A stretch of 64,000 nucleotides of DNA from JAWLHU01 sp049325315. GTDB lineage: Bacteria > Bacillota > Sulfobacillia > Symbiobacteriales > Symbiobacteriaceae. The stretch is from assembly GCA_049325315.1 (NCBI GenBank), contig JBMONB010000009.1:1-64000 (forward strand). Reading direction: 5' to 3'. The translations under genes and the position numbers were made by a program. How positions within the stretch are numbered: the stretch's first letter is position 1; each line of letters starts with the position of its first letter. Of the stretch, positions 49,220 to 58,192 are shown one piece after another. A model generated the notes under the pieces. That model saw only the letters and a list, made by a program, of their open reading frames with translations, was not told where the DNA came from and did not search any database.

Positions 49220-50025
49220 TACTTCTTGCCTCCCCAGTAAAGCGACTCCAGGCCGACCAGCCGCTCGGTCACCAGGACCAGGATCATGGTCATCACCACG
49301 CTGATGGTGCTGACCGCCGCTGCGGTGGGGTCAAAGGAGAAGCGCAGGTAGTCGAAGAGCTGAATCGGCAGGGTGGTGTTGCCCACGCTGACCAGCATCA
49401 GCGAGATGGGGAACTGGTCGAAGCTGGTGATAAAGCTGAAGACCGCACCGGAGATGACGCCGCCCTTGATCAGCGGCAGGGTCACCCGGCGGAAGACCGT
49501 GAAGGGCCCGGCGCCCAGGGAGTGGGCCGCCTCCTCCAGGGAGCGGTCGAAGCCGATCAGCACCGAGGTCACGTTCATGAAGACATAGGGGATACAGACC
49601 AGCACGTGGCCGATTAAGAGGCCGGTCATGCCCCGGGTAGAGAGGCCGATCCGGTAGTAGAAGATCAGCAGGGCGATGCCCGTAAGAATCGATGGCAGCT
49701 GCAGCGGGGCGATCAGGAGAAGGCGGAGCGCATCTTTCACCTTGGCCGGGGCGTAGCGGACCACGAAGAGCGCTGCGCCGGTGCCCAGAATGATGCTGAA
49801 GACGGTGGTGTAGGCCGCCAGCTTCAGGCTGAAGTAGAAGGCTCGCACAAAGGGGCCGCTCTCCGCGAACTTGATAAACCAGCGGAAGGAGAGACCCTGG
49901 GGCGGGAAGGTCAGGTACTCCCCTGCGTTAAAGGCGGCCAGCACGATGATGAAGATCGGCGCCAGCAGAAAGAGGTAGAGCAGGAGAACGATCAGCCCCA
50001 GAACAGGGCGCTTCTGTTGGCTCAT
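49219..50025 (-). CDS. ABC importer permease, PotC type
   Basis: A 268-residue inner-membrane permease with six hydrophobic segments and the EAA loop SLEEAAHSLGAGPFTVFRRVTLPLIKGG. It is the second permease of a spermidine/putrescine-like (CUT1-related) importer. A one-base gap to the PotB-type gene shows co-translation. The substrate is probably the compound degraded by the downstream HyuAB system, not necessarily a polyamine. Confidence 0.9.
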   Translation of the reverse strand: MSQQKRPVLGLIVLLLYLFLLAPIFIIVLAAFNAGEYLTFPPQGLSFRWFIKFAESGPFVRAFYFSLKLAAYTTVFSIILGTGAALFVVRYAPAKVKDALRLLLIAPLQLPSILTGIALLIFYYRIGLSTRGMTGLLIGHVLVCIPYVFMNVTSVLIGFDRSLEEAAHSLGAGPFTVFRRVTLPLIKGGVISGAVFSFITSFDQFPISLMLVSVGNTTLPIQLFDYLRFSFDPTAAAVSTISVVMTMILVLVTERLVGLESLYWGGKK

Positions 50026-50026
50026 G

Positions 50027-50881
50027 TTACTGCAACCCCCTCATGGCCCGATTCATCAGCTTCACGTAGACCCAGACGATCAGCATGGTGCCGGCGAAGA
50101 GGCCCATCGCCTGGGCGGAGCCGAGCGGCCAGTTGAACTTGTCCATGATCGTCTGCACCACCAGCATGGGCGCTGTGATCACGTTGTTGCCGCCCAGCAG
50201 GGTCGGGATCACATAGGCGCTGACCGCCAGCACCCAGACCAGGATCGAGCCGGCGAAGACGCCCGGCAGGCTGAGGGGCCAGAGCACCCGCCAGAAGGTC
50301 TTCCAGCCGCTGGCCCCGAGGCTCCGGCCGGCCAGTTCCACGTCGGGGTGGATCCCCTGCAGCGTTCCGGCCAGGGAGAGGACCATGAACGGCATGTAGA
50401 TGTGGACCATGCCGACCATGACCCCGAAGGGGTTGTACATGAGCCGCAGCGGCTCTTCGATCAGCCCCCACTGCATGAGGGTGGTGTTGATCAGCCCCTT
50501 GTCGGCGAGGATGATCATCCACCCGTAGCTCCGGATGATGACACCGACCAGCAGGGGAGAGATCAGGAGCATGAGCAGCACGCCCTTCAGGCGGCTGGAG
50601 GCGCGGGACATGTGGTAGGCCATGGGGTAGCCCAGCACCAGCGTGATGAAGGTGGTGAGGGTAGCGTACCAGAGGGTGCGGCCCAGCACCTTCCAGTTGA
50701 AGGGATCGGAGACCGTCTGCAGGTAGTTGTTCAGGGTCGGAATCGGGTCGTAAGGGCCCGACTGCCCGGGGGTCATGAAGGACATGAAGAGCATATTGGC
50801 GTAGGGCAGCACGAAGAAGAACAGGAGCAGCACCAGGGCGGGAACGCCCACGAAGGCGTAGAGGCGACTCTTCAGCTGCAT
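50027..50881 (-). CDS. ABC importer permease, PotB type
   Basis: A 284-residue permease: a hydrophobic start AFVGVPALVLLLFFFVLPYANMLFMSF, five further TM segments, and the EAA loop DVELAGRSLGASGWKTFWRVLWPLSLPGVF. It pairs with the PotC-type protein as the transmembrane channel. It lies 6 bases after the ATPase gene. Confidence 0.9.
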   Translation of the reverse strand: MQLKSRLYAFVGVPALVLLLFFFVLPYANMLFMSFMTPGQSGPYDPIPTLNNYLQTVSDPFNWKVLGRTLWYATLTTFITLVLGYPMAYHMSRASSRLKGVLLMLLISPLLVGVIIRSYGWMIILADKGLINTTLMQWGLIEEPLRLMYNPFGVMVGMVHIYMPFMVLSLAGTLQGIHPDVELAGRSLGASGWKTFWRVLWPLSLPGVFAGSILVWVLAVSAYVIPTLLGGNNVITAPMLVVQTIMDKFNWPLGSAQAMGLFAGTMLIVWVYVKLMNRAMRGLQ

Positions 50882-50887
50882 ATGGGG

Positions 50888-51952
50888 CTACCTCCCCTCG
50901 CCGGGAACCGCCCACGCCTCACCCGCCGCGAACTGGAGCCGGACCCGGTCGCCGGCGACGTACTGGTGTGACGGCCCGGCCTGGATCCGCAGGGTGATCT
51001 CCGGCGTGACCTCCACCTGGTAGTCGATCAGGTTCCCGAGGTAGGCCCGCTCCTTCACCACGCCGGCCACGGTGTTGAGGCCTTCGTCCTGGGTGAAGTG
51101 CAGGCTCTCGGGACGGACCGAGACCAGGGTCTGGTCGCCCTCTTTAATCGAGGCGACGCCGCCGCACTGGAGCGGCCCGACGGCAGTGTTGACCACCAGC
51201 CGTTCGCCGCTGCGGCTCTCCACCTTGCCGGGAATGAAGTTCGAGAGGCCAATGAACTCCGCCACCTTCTTCGAGGCGGGGCGGCGGTAGATCTCCTCGG
51301 GGCGATCGAGCTGGTGAAGCTCGCCGTCCATCATGACGGCAATCCGGTCGGCCAGGACCATCGCCTCCGCCTGGTCGTGGGTGACGTAGATGGTGGTGAT
51401 GGCAAACTCCTGCTGGAGGTGGCGAATGTAGAACCGCATCTCCTCGCGCAGCTTCGCGTCGAGGTTGGCCAGGGGCTCGTCGAGCAGGAGCACCGCCGGG
51501 TTGATCACCAGCGCCCGGGCCAGCGCCGTGCGCTGCTGCTGGCCGCCCGACAGCTGGCGGGGGTACCGCTCGCCCAGGTGGCCCAATTGGGTCCGGTTGA
51601 GAATGTCCTGGACCCGCTTGGCGATCTCGTCTTTGGGCACCTTGCGCATCTCGAGGCCGAAGGCCACGTTCTGCCAGACGGTCATGTGCGGGAAGAGGGC
51701 ATAGTTCTGGAAGACCATGCCGATGTTCCGCTTCTCGGGCATCAGATTGGTCACGGGGTGAGTTCCGAACAGAATCTCGCCGCCCGTGGGGATCTCGAAA
51801 CCGGCGATCATGCGCAGCGTGGTGGTCTTTCCGCACCCCGAGGGGCCCAGGAAGGCGATCAGCTCGCCTTCCTGGAGCTCGAGGTTCATCTGGTCCACCG
51901 CCGTGACGCTGCCAAACCGCTTGGTCAGGTTACGGAGGGTGATAGACGCCAA
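50888..51952 (-). CDS. ABC importer ATPase, PotA type
   Basis: A 354-residue ATPase with Walker A GPSGCGKTT, Q-loop MVFQNYALFPHMTV, signature LSGGQQQRTALARAL, Walker B AVLLLDEPLANLD and switch His in YVTHDQAEAM. The C-terminal TOBE domain (about 270-350) is typical of the PotA/FbpC group. It energises the PotB/PotC-type permeases encoded just downstream. Confidence 0.92.
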   Translation of the reverse strand: MASITLRNLTKRFGSVTAVDQMNLELQEGELIAFLGPSGCGKTTTLRMIAGFEIPTGGEILFGTHPVTNLMPEKRNIGMVFQNYALFPHMTVWQNVAFGLEMRKVPKDEIAKRVQDILNRTQLGHLGERYPRQLSGGQQQRTALARALVINPAVLLLDEPLANLDAKLREEMRFYIRHLQQEFAITTIYVTHDQAEAMVLADRIAVMMDGELHQLDRPEEIYRRPASKKVAEFIGLSNFIPGKVESRSGERLVVNTAVGPLQCGGVASIKEGDQTLVSVRPESLHFTQDEGLNTVAGVVKERAYLGNLIDYQVEVTPEITLRIQAGPSHQYVAGDRVRLQFAAGEAWAVPGEGR

Positions 51953-51992
51953 GGGAATTCCTCCTACCGGGAATGAAGTGCGTGGGTGATGA

Positions 51993-53075
51993 CTAGCCGC
52001 TGATCTCCTTGTTCCAACGGTCGATCATCTTCTCCTTGGCCCCGCTGTTGACCCAGTCCCAATCCCAGATGTGGATCTTGTCGATCTGGTCCGCGGTGAT
52101 GGGGATGTCCTTCTTCAGGTCGCCCTCGATCTTCACCTTGGTGTTGGCCGGGGTGACGTAGTAGGCCTTGGCCCACTTCTCCTGGACCGGCTCGGAGAGC
52201 TGGTAGTTGAGGAAGGCGTAGGCGAGATCCTTCACCTTGGAGCCGGTGGTGATGTTCATGTCCTGCTCGAACATGAACATGCCTTCGGCGGGCACCACGA
52301 ACTCGATCTTGACGCCCTGCTTCTTCAGGCGGGCGGCAGCCGGGGAGTCGAGAATGCCGACCTCGACCTCGCCGCGGGTCAGGAGCTTCTCCATGTCGCC
52401 CGAGAAGTCGGTCTGCTTGAAGGGCTTCAGCTCCTTCACCTTCTCGAAGGCGATATCCATGTTCTTGGGGTCGTTGCCGTAGATCTTGCCGAGGAGCATC
52501 AGGAACATGGGCATGGCGGAGTTGTTGGCGGAGTAGACGCCGATCTTGCCCTTGTACTCGGGGTTCCAGAGGTCCTTCCAGGACTTCGGCGGGGTCTTCA
52601 CCAGGTCGGTGCGGTAGGCGATGCCCAGTGGCTGGAAGAGGCCGAGCACGCCGTTATCGCCCTTGTTGCGGAGCGGCTTGGCGACGTTCTTCAGGTTCGG
52701 AACCTTCTGCTCGGAGAGGCTCTCAAAGTACCCTTCCTTGCGGGCGCCGGAGACCCAGGTGGAGTTGGCGATGACTACATCGTAGGGCGGGTTGTTCTTG
52801 CCGGCGGCGCGGAGCTTGGCCATCCAGTCCTTGGAGAGGCCGACAGCCAGCTCAACCTTGGCGCCGGTCTGCTTTTCGAAGTCCGGAATGATCTCCTTGC
52901 GCATGAACTCTTCCCAGCTACCCCCGTAGCTGGTCACAATCAGGGTCTGGCCCTTGAAGTCGGTAGTGCCCGAACCGGAACCCTGGGGCTTTGAACCAGA
53001 ACCGCTGCTACAGCCGGCAAGGAGCACCGCTGCGGTCAGCACCGCAGCCACCGAACGCAGGAACCTGGACTTCAT
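51993..53075 (-). CDS. ABC importer substrate-binding lipoprotein, PotD-like
   Basis: A 360-residue extracellular binding protein. The lipoprotein signal MKSRFLRSVAAVLTAAVLLAGC (Cys22) is followed by a low-complexity Ser/Gly linker, then the fold: LIVTSYGGSWEEFMRKEIIPDFEKQTGAKVEL, PPYDVVIANSTWVSGARKEGYFE, QPLGIAYRTDLVKTPPKSWKDLWNPEYKGKIGVY. It resembles PotD and thiamine/iron-type cluster-D proteins, so the ligand is open. The ATG at 53075 follows GAAGGGGG; an upstream in-frame start overlaps iclR and lacks a signal. Confidence 0.88.
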   Translation of the reverse strand: MKSRFLRSVAAVLTAAVLLAGCSSGSGSKPQGSGSGTTDFKGQTLIVTSYGGSWEEFMRKEIIPDFEKQTGAKVELAVGLSKDWMAKLRAAGKNNPPYDVVIANSTWVSGARKEGYFESLSEQKVPNLKNVAKPLRNKGDNGVLGLFQPLGIAYRTDLVKTPPKSWKDLWNPEYKGKIGVYSANNSAMPMFLMLLGKIYGNDPKNMDIAFEKVKELKPFKQTDFSGDMEKLLTRGEVEVGILDSPAAARLKKQGVKIEFVVPAEGMFMFEQDMNITTGSKVKDLAYAFLNYQLSEPVQEKWAKAYYVTPANTKVKIEGDLKKDIPITADQIDKIHIWDWDWVNSGAKEKMIDRWNKEISG

Positions 53076-53091
53076 ATCGCTACCCCCTTCG

Positions 53092-53877
53092 TTATCTATC
53101 GGAGCAAGCCCTGGAACCGAGTTCCCGGGCGATCTCCCATGCGGCACGCTTCAGGTCGACGAGGATCTCGTCTCGACCCCGTAAGCGACTGGCGGGTCCG
53201 GCGACACATAAACCCCCGAGCAGGTTCTCCCCGTCGAGAATCGGCACCGCATAGGCGGCCACGTCGGGGGTCAGTTCGCCCACGGAGAAGGCGTGGCCCT
53301 GGGCCCGAATCTGGAGCAGGTCGGCCCGGAGCGCCTCTGGGTCAACCGGGGTCCGCTCGGTGACACGGGTCAGGTTCCGGGACAGGTACGTATCTACCCG
53401 GTCTGCCGGCAGATGGGCCAGCAGAACCTTATTGGAAGCCCCGGCGTGCAGGGGCCAGGGAGCGCCGGGGTTCAGTGTTAAGCGAAGCGGATGGCTCCCC
53501 TCGACCCGGTCGACCACGATGGCCGAGTCGTCCTGGGCGACCAGCAGAAAGGTGAATTCGCCCGTGAGTTCGGCCAGCCGGATCAGGTGGGGTCGGGCTG
53601 CCTGCCTTACGTCGAGCCCAGCCAGGGCGGCGTTGCCCAGGCGAATGGCGGCCAGGCCCAGCCGGTACTCCCGGGTCCTTTGGTCGTAGGTGAGATAGCC
53701 TCGGGCAACCAGCGTGGAGCAGAGACGGTGCACCGTGCTCCTGCCGGCGCCTAGCCGGGCGGCCACCTCGGAGAGATCGAGGGCCGGCCTGTCCGGCGTG
53801 AACAGTTCCAACGCGGCGAGCGCCCGGTCGAGGCTTTGAAGTTGGCTCTCTGGGGGACCAAGTCGGGGTCGAGGCAT
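53092..53877 (-). CDS. IclR-family transcriptional regulator, first gene of the operon
   Basis: A 261-residue regulator. The N-terminal winged HTH (about 12-75: QSLDRALAALELFTPDRPALDLSEVAARLGAGRSTVHRLCSTLVARGYL) is followed by the IclR effector domain with HAGASNKVLLAHLP and AYAVPILDGENLLGGLCVAGPASRL. It lies 16 bases upstream of the binding-protein gene and probably controls all 15 genes in response to the imported compound or a metabolite. A palindrome near the promoter is a candidate operator. Confidence 0.92.
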   Translation of the reverse strand: MPRPRLGPPESQLQSLDRALAALELFTPDRPALDLSEVAARLGAGRSTVHRLCSTLVARGYLTYDQRTREYRLGLAAIRLGNAALAGLDVRQAARPHLIRLAELTGEFTFLLVAQDDSAIVVDRVEGSHPLRLTLNPGAPWPLHAGASNKVLLAHLPADRVDTYLSRNLTRVTERTPVDPEALRADLLQIRAQGHAFSVGELTPDVAAYAVPILDGENLLGGLCVAGPASRLRGRDEILVDLKRAAWEIARELGSRACSDR

Positions 53878-53897
53878 GGAGTGGTTCCTCCCCTATA

Positions 53898-53913
53898 TTC
53901 CGCTATACGGGAA
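53898..53913. promoter_or_regulatory. Candidate IclR operator
   Basis: TTCCGCTATACGGGAA has mirrored TTCC...TATA...GGAA halves, 20 bases upstream of the iclR start in an AT-rich island (about 53890-54005). Spacing suggests it overlaps the transcript start or -10 region. IclR-type operators are typically TTCC/GGAA-like palindromes of this size, so the match is suggestive only. Confidence 0.5.
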
Positions 53914-54047
53914 ACCATTTCGATTAGGGAAATATATTCGTGGGACATGTCGTAGATACCTTCTACAACTTTCGACATCCAGCCAATTTGATCTAATAAA
54001 TTTTCCCCACATGTCAGACATTGCGCGGACCGGGGGCGCGCAAAATA

Positions 54048-54073
54048 GGCCGCGACCCTTGCGGGGCGCGGCC
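54048..54073 (-). terminator. Terminator of the Eis-like acetyltransferase gene
   Basis: Stem GGCCGCGACCC / GGGGCGCGGCC with one mismatch and a short loop; on the minus strand TATTTTGCG follows. A second hairpin of TTGCGCG / CGCGCAA lies just beyond at 54021-54043. Confidence 0.75.
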
Positions 54074-54091
54074 TTCGACAATTCTATACCG

Positions 54092-55030
54092 TTAAAACCA
54101 GTCTGCCGGCCAGATCAGGTGGGTTGAGCATTCACCCCGGAGCATTTCGTCCAGCGCCCGGGCTGATGGAAGGGGCAACAGCGGCGGCTGGATCACCCGG
54201 TACATCGGGGTCGGGTCGACCTGCCGCTCCTCGACCTCCAGGTCGAGCTGGAGCGCCAGGGGGTACTTCACCCGGACGCTCTCCAGGGAGCGCTCCCGGG
54301 CCATGGCTCGGACGAGCGCCTGGAAGAGGTCGGTGGCCTCCCCGGGCAGGGCGGCGAAGTCCTGCACGTGAAGCTCATCGGGCGCCGCCCAGTGGGCGGC
54401 CAGGTAGCCAGCCGGGCGTCCGTTCTTTCTGCCAATCAGTGCCAGCTCCCACTGGTCGGAAAGCCAACCGGTCCAGTAGGACAGGTCAGCACGTTTAACC
54501 GCCCCCTGGTGGTGACGGGCCAAGCCCTCGTAAATCACCTGCATCTGCCGGGCCTCCGCAGGGTCCCTGGGGTTGGCCGGGGCTGAATCATACGGCTCTT
54601 CGCCGGCGTCGACCGGCAGGCGGGAGAGGACCATCTCCATGGGCACCGGCTTCCACCCGTGCGCGGCATAACGTTGGGGGTCGGGGCTGAAGATGAGCGA
54701 GGCGGCCATGGAGCGCCGCCCCATGAACCGGATCGCCTCATCAACCAGGGTGGCGGTGAGCTCTTCTTCCGGCTGTTCGGCGTAAAGGTCGCCCACCCCG
54801 CCCACCATGACCGGCACCCCACCGAGGTAGATTTCCCGGGCAAAGATCCGGAGGCCGCCGAGAATCTGCTCTCCCTCTTTCGCGATAACGATCCCCCCCT
54901 GCATCCGGTGGGGATCACCCTCCCAACTGTTCACAAAACGGCTCCGAGGCTGGCCAGAGAGTCGGGAGGCGACATCAAACCAGCTTTCCAGTTCCTCGGG
55001 CCGGAGCGCTCGCACCTCGATCTCGACCAC
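54092..55030 (-). CDS. GNAT-family acetyltransferase, Eis-like
   Basis: A 312-residue protein: IEVRALRPEELESWFDVASRLSGQ at the start, the segment LGGLRIFAREIYLGGVPVMVGGVGDLYAEQPEE where Eis-type proteins place the acetyl-CoA site, and RRSMAASLIFSPDPQRYAAHGWKPV. Eis enzymes acetylate amines, including aminoglycosides; this one is shorter than mycobacterial Eis (about 400). It is a single gene with its own terminator, between two operons. Confidence 0.82.
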   Translation of the reverse strand: MVEIEVRALRPEELESWFDVASRLSGQPRSRFVNSWEGDPHRMQGGIVIAKEGEQILGGLRIFAREIYLGGVPVMVGGVGDLYAEQPEEELTATLVDEAIRFMGRRSMAASLIFSPDPQRYAAHGWKPVPMEMVLSRLPVDAGEEPYDSAPANPRDPAEARQMQVIYEGLARHHQGAVKRADLSYWTGWLSDQWELALIGRKNGRPAGYLAAHWAAPDELHVQDFAALPGEATDLFQALVRAMARERSLESVRVKYPLALQLDLEVEERQVDPTPMYRVIQPPLLPLPSARALDEMLRGECSTHLIWPADWF

Positions 55031-55142
55031 CCCAATCCGTAAAGACTAACGGATTGATGATAACGGGTAACAAAGGCGATGAAAATAGATACAAAGGGTC
55101 ATTTGATCAGTAGGGTGGCCGCGACTACGCATATAAGCGAAG

Positions 55143-55166
55143 AGGCCCGCGATCGCCGCGGGCCTT
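55143..55166 (-). terminator. Terminator of the carbohydrate operon
   Basis: Stem AGGCCCGCG / CGCGGGCCTT around ATCGC. On the minus strand it lies about 58 bases after the AroE-like gene stop and is followed by CTTCGCTTATA. Confidence 0.65.
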
Positions 55167-55223
55167 CGCAAAGAGCCTGGGTTCCTATTGATGATCAACA
55201 TCCCGGTTGGTGAGCGAGTACCC

Positions 55224-56147
55224 CTATGCCCGTATCGCCCTGGCAATCTCGGACAGATCGGCCAGTTGTGTACGGCTGATCTCCATATCGAAAACCTGTT
55301 CCATCACCGATGTCCAGCCATGGATGAAGTAGTCCCACCCATCGTGAACCGCCAGGTTGCGATCCAGCCGCTGTCGATTCGCCTGATGCAGGAAGTCCAA
55401 TGCCCCTCGGTAGTTCAATTCCCAGGCGATCCCACCCTCTGGAAAGCGGGCTCTGTCGGTGATGGGAGAGCCCGGCGCGTCCTTCCCCATGCCTGTGGCG
55501 TTTATCACCAGCGATCCAGGCGGTAGTTCAGCCATCAGGGAGTCATTGGTGGCAGCGTCGGCGTTCAGGACATACTGCATTTCGGTGTCGGACTCCAGGG
55601 ACGAGAGAACCCCCCGCATGGAGTCCAGCCGGTTCGGGTTTTGGTCCACAGCGACAATTCGCGCCGGCCTGTCAGCCTTCTCCTGCCGGGTCATGAGATG
55701 CAGCGCGATGGCGAGCCCGGATCCGCCCGCACCCAGGCAGAGTACGTGCCCACCCGTCTTTCCCCAGTAACCGGGGCCTAAGATCTTCTCCAGGGTCTTG
55801 CCGGAAGAGATTGGGTCCTTCGCGTGCCCCTGGAAGCTGGTCCCCCGCTTCGACAGGCAGGAGACCTCTCCGCACAGCTCGGCGTACCTGTCCACCCAGT
55901 CGAACAGATCTCGGCAGGCGGTATACAGGTCGATCTTGTGCGTGGTTACCAGGGCTCCCATATCATTCGGGTTTTCCTTCATGCGTTGCACCACGACACG
56001 ATACTGCTCCGGCGGAGCGCCGATGGGTAGATCGCATCCCACGATGCTTACCCCCCTCAGCCCCAGGTATTGAGCCCAAGCGGGGAAGATCTGCATAATG
56101 GCAGACTGCCCGGTCGTAACACCGATAAACGTAAACAGCCGCTCCAT
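55224..56147 (-). CDS. Shikimate/quinate dehydrogenase-like protein
   Basis: A 307-residue AroE-fold protein. The N-terminal substrate domain has GALVTTHKIDLYTAC, where Lys matches the catalytic Lys of AroE; the NAD(P) loop is LCLGAGGSGLAIALH, and VINATGMGKD matches the conserved NATxxG region. It diverges strongly from canonical AroE, lacking the N-terminal S-x-S shikimate site, so the substrate is probably a different cyclic polyol or acid. ATG at 56147 follows AAGGAGG; the upstream gene stops 1 base before it. It is the last gene of a sugar operon. Confidence 0.8.
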   Translation of the reverse strand: MERLFTFIGVTTGQSAIMQIFPAWAQYLGLRGVSIVGCDLPIGAPPEQYRVVVQRMKENPNDMGALVTTHKIDLYTACRDLFDWVDRYAELCGEVSCLSKRGTSFQGHAKDPISSGKTLEKILGPGYWGKTGGHVLCLGAGGSGLAIALHLMTRQEKADRPARIVAVDQNPNRLDSMRGVLSSLESDTEMQYVLNADAATNDSLMAELPPGSLVINATGMGKDAPGSPITDRARFPEGGIAWELNYRGALDFLHQANRQRLDRNLAVHDGWDYFIHGWTSVMEQVFDMEISRTQLADLSEIARAIRA

Positions 56148-56148
56148 C

Positions 56149-57168
56149 TCACCCCTCCTTGCTTTGGACTTTGTGCTCATCTCTTGGGTTAACCTGGGCT
56201 TCTACCCCATGGGGCGAGCGTGCAATGCAGGCGTAGATGTTGCGCCCGAGAAGCGCCTCGACCTGGGTTGGCGAGGCGCCTAGGCGCTCCAGACCCGGTC
56301 GCACGACCTCACTGAATCCGAGCATCCCCGGCCCTCCCCCTCGGAACCGCCAGAGGGAGGCGTCGGCCAGGTCCAACCCACACGCCACGCTGGCTGCGTA
56401 CCCCTCGACCAGGACCCGCTCCAGCAGCGGCCATACCCGAGTGCTTGGCTCGTACTTGGGCCGCAGGAAGGTGTCATACTCCAGCAGAAAGCCTGCTCTT
56501 GCCAGCTCACGGTGCAGCGAGAAGTCCGGACGCTTGTCCATATGGCACAACACCACGCGCCCCGCCGCCACCCCGTTGCGGACAAAGAAGTCGGCCAGCG
56601 CCTCGACCCCACGGCCCTGTTCGGTATGGACGAGAATGGCGGCACCCGTCTGCTTGACTGCCGCGCAAGCCGCGCTGAACAGACGCACGGAGTCAGCGTC
56701 GTTAAGCGAACCAGGGTGAGCGGTCTTGATAAACCCCGCCCGCACCGCAGTCGGAGTGCCATCCGAGGCCAACGTCCCGTGGGTCAGTTCCGACACAAAG
56801 AAGTGCGTCAGATCCTCCACCGGGGCCGACCAGATCCACGCTCCTGGCGAGTAGTAACGCTGCAGGTGAAATCCAGTGGCGGCAACGATATCTACCCCCG
56901 ATGCACGGGAGAGCGAAACCAGCCGGGTGACGTCCCGCCCGGTACCCGGAGGCTGGCAGTCAAGGGCGGCCGCGCCTCCCGATGCCCGAAAGGCGGCCAA
57001 CTCCCTGCCGATGGACCCCTCATCCGTGAGGACGGGCGCATCCCCGGCCTGGACCCCCACCGGTGGATCGATCCACAGGTGGGTATGTGCATCTACCATG
57101 CCGTGGGGTTGATTTGGCCGTGGACCCTGTACCGTGACAACCGAGCGCTGCATGTGACGGGCTTCCAC
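56149..57168 (-). CDS. Phosphotriesterase-family metal hydrolase (lactonase-like)
   Basis: A 339-residue TIM-barrel amidohydrolase. Metal ligands fit the PTE family: HxH in VDAHTHLW, Lys (to be carboxylated) in AGFIKTAH, His in ILVHTEQG, His in VLCHMDKRPD and Asp in ACGLDLAD. PTE relatives hydrolyse lactones; in a sugar operon a sugar-lactone or lactone-phosphate is plausible. The start at 57168 (GTG) is two bases after the previous stop; an ATG at 57153 has better SD spacing. The exact substrate is not known. Confidence 0.85.
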   Translation of the reverse strand: MEARHMQRSVVTVQGPRPNQPHGMVDAHTHLWIDPPVGVQAGDAPVLTDEGSIGRELAAFRASGGAAALDCQPPGTGRDVTRLVSLSRASGVDIVAATGFHLQRYYSPGAWIWSAPVEDLTHFFVSELTHGTLASDGTPTAVRAGFIKTAHPGSLNDADSVRLFSAACAAVKQTGAAILVHTEQGRGVEALADFFVRNGVAAGRVVLCHMDKRPDFSLHRELARAGFLLEYDTFLRPKYEPSTRVWPLLERVLVEGYAASVACGLDLADASLWRFRGGGPGMLGFSEVVRPGLERLGASPTQVEALLGRNIYACIARSPHGVEAQVNPRDEHKVQSKEG

Positions 57169-57170
57169 CT

Positions 57171-58148
57171 TTACACCGATTTCGGCCAGACGTCGGGATT
57201 CACCAGATGGGGCGGCCGCTGGCCCTTCAGAACCGCCAGCAGGTTCTCCGCCGCCCCCATATCCATCGCCTCCACCGCTTCCTCAGTCTGTGAGGCCAGG
57301 TGGGGCGTGGGGAGAAGGTTGGGCAGGCTCAGCAGCGGCGACCCAAAGGGCGGCTCCTGCCGAAAGACGTCCAGGGCGGCGCCCGCAATCCAGTTCTCCT
57401 GCAGGGCGGTGACCAGCACCTCCTCCTGCACCAACTCGCCACGGGCCGTGTTAATCAGGTAGGCGGTCTTCCGCATCGCCCGGAGCTGCGGTTCGCCGAT
57501 CAACCCTTCCGTCTCAGGAGTGAGCGGCAGATGGAGCGACAGATAATCCGCCTCCCTCAACACCTCGTCCTGACTGGCCTGGGATACACCCAGTTCCTTG
57601 GCCTCTCCCGCGGGCCAAAAGGGGTCATGGGCCAGAAGACGCATGCCGAACCCGCTCGCCCGCCGGGCCACTTCCCGCCCAATTCGGCCCAACCCCAGCA
57701 GGCCGAGGGTCTTGCCTCCCAGTTCATGGCCCAGGGGACGAACCCACCGCCCCCCCTGCAGGGCCGCGACCGAGGAGAGCAGACCACGGGAGACGGCCAG
57801 CATGACGGCCAGGACCAGATCGGCCACCGCTTTGGAGTTGGCGCCGGGGGTATTCGTGACCAAGATCCCCTGCTTCGTGGCTGCACGCAGGTCTACACCA
57901 TCTACCCCTACACCGCGGCGGGCGATCACCCGAAGGTTGTCAGCCCTGGCCATAACCGCCTCGGAAAAGTGATCCACACCGGCGATGATGCCGTCAATCC
58001 CCGCGACGGCTTCCTGTAACTCCATCTCGGTATAAGGCCGGCCATAGGGGTTATGAAGAAGGTCACAGCCAGCAGATTCCAGCAGCCGTTTTGCCCGGTC
58101 AGAGACCTTGCCGAAGGAGGTTGCCGTAACCAGCACTCGGAAGCGCAT
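57171..58148 (-). CDS. D-2-hydroxyacid dehydrogenase (phosphoglycerate dehydrogenase-like)
   Basis: A 325-residue NAD-dependent dehydrogenase. GLLGLGRIGREVARRASGFGM is the NAD motif, the catalytic Arg lies in INTARGELV, Glu in DVFRQEPP and His in LPTPHLASQTEEA. No ACT domain is present, so it is not the full-length serine-pathway enzyme. In this operon it may reduce or oxidise a 2-keto/2-hydroxy sugar acid. It is separated by 44 bases from the aldolase gene. Confidence 0.9.
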   Translation of the reverse strand: MRFRVLVTATSFGKVSDRAKRLLESAGCDLLHNPYGRPYTEMELQEAVAGIDGIIAGVDHFSEAVMARADNLRVIARRGVGVDGVDLRAATKQGILVTNTPGANSKAVADLVLAVMLAVSRGLLSSVAALQGGRWVRPLGHELGGKTLGLLGLGRIGREVARRASGFGMRLLAHDPFWPAGEAKELGVSQASQDEVLREADYLSLHLPLTPETEGLIGEPQLRAMRKTAYLINTARGELVQEEVLVTALQENWIAGAALDVFRQEPPFGSPLLSLPNLLPTPHLASQTEEAVEAMDMGAAENLLAVLKGQRPPHLVNPDVWPKSV

Positions 58149-58192
58149 CTTATCACCTCTTACGGGTTGGTGCAGTGGCGGTCTGCTTCTCC

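Noticed and set aside
53914..54047. Small gene in the AT-rich gap upstream of iclR
   Set aside because: Short frames exist, but none has a credible ribosome-binding site or protein-like composition. The region reads as promoter and terminator sequence.
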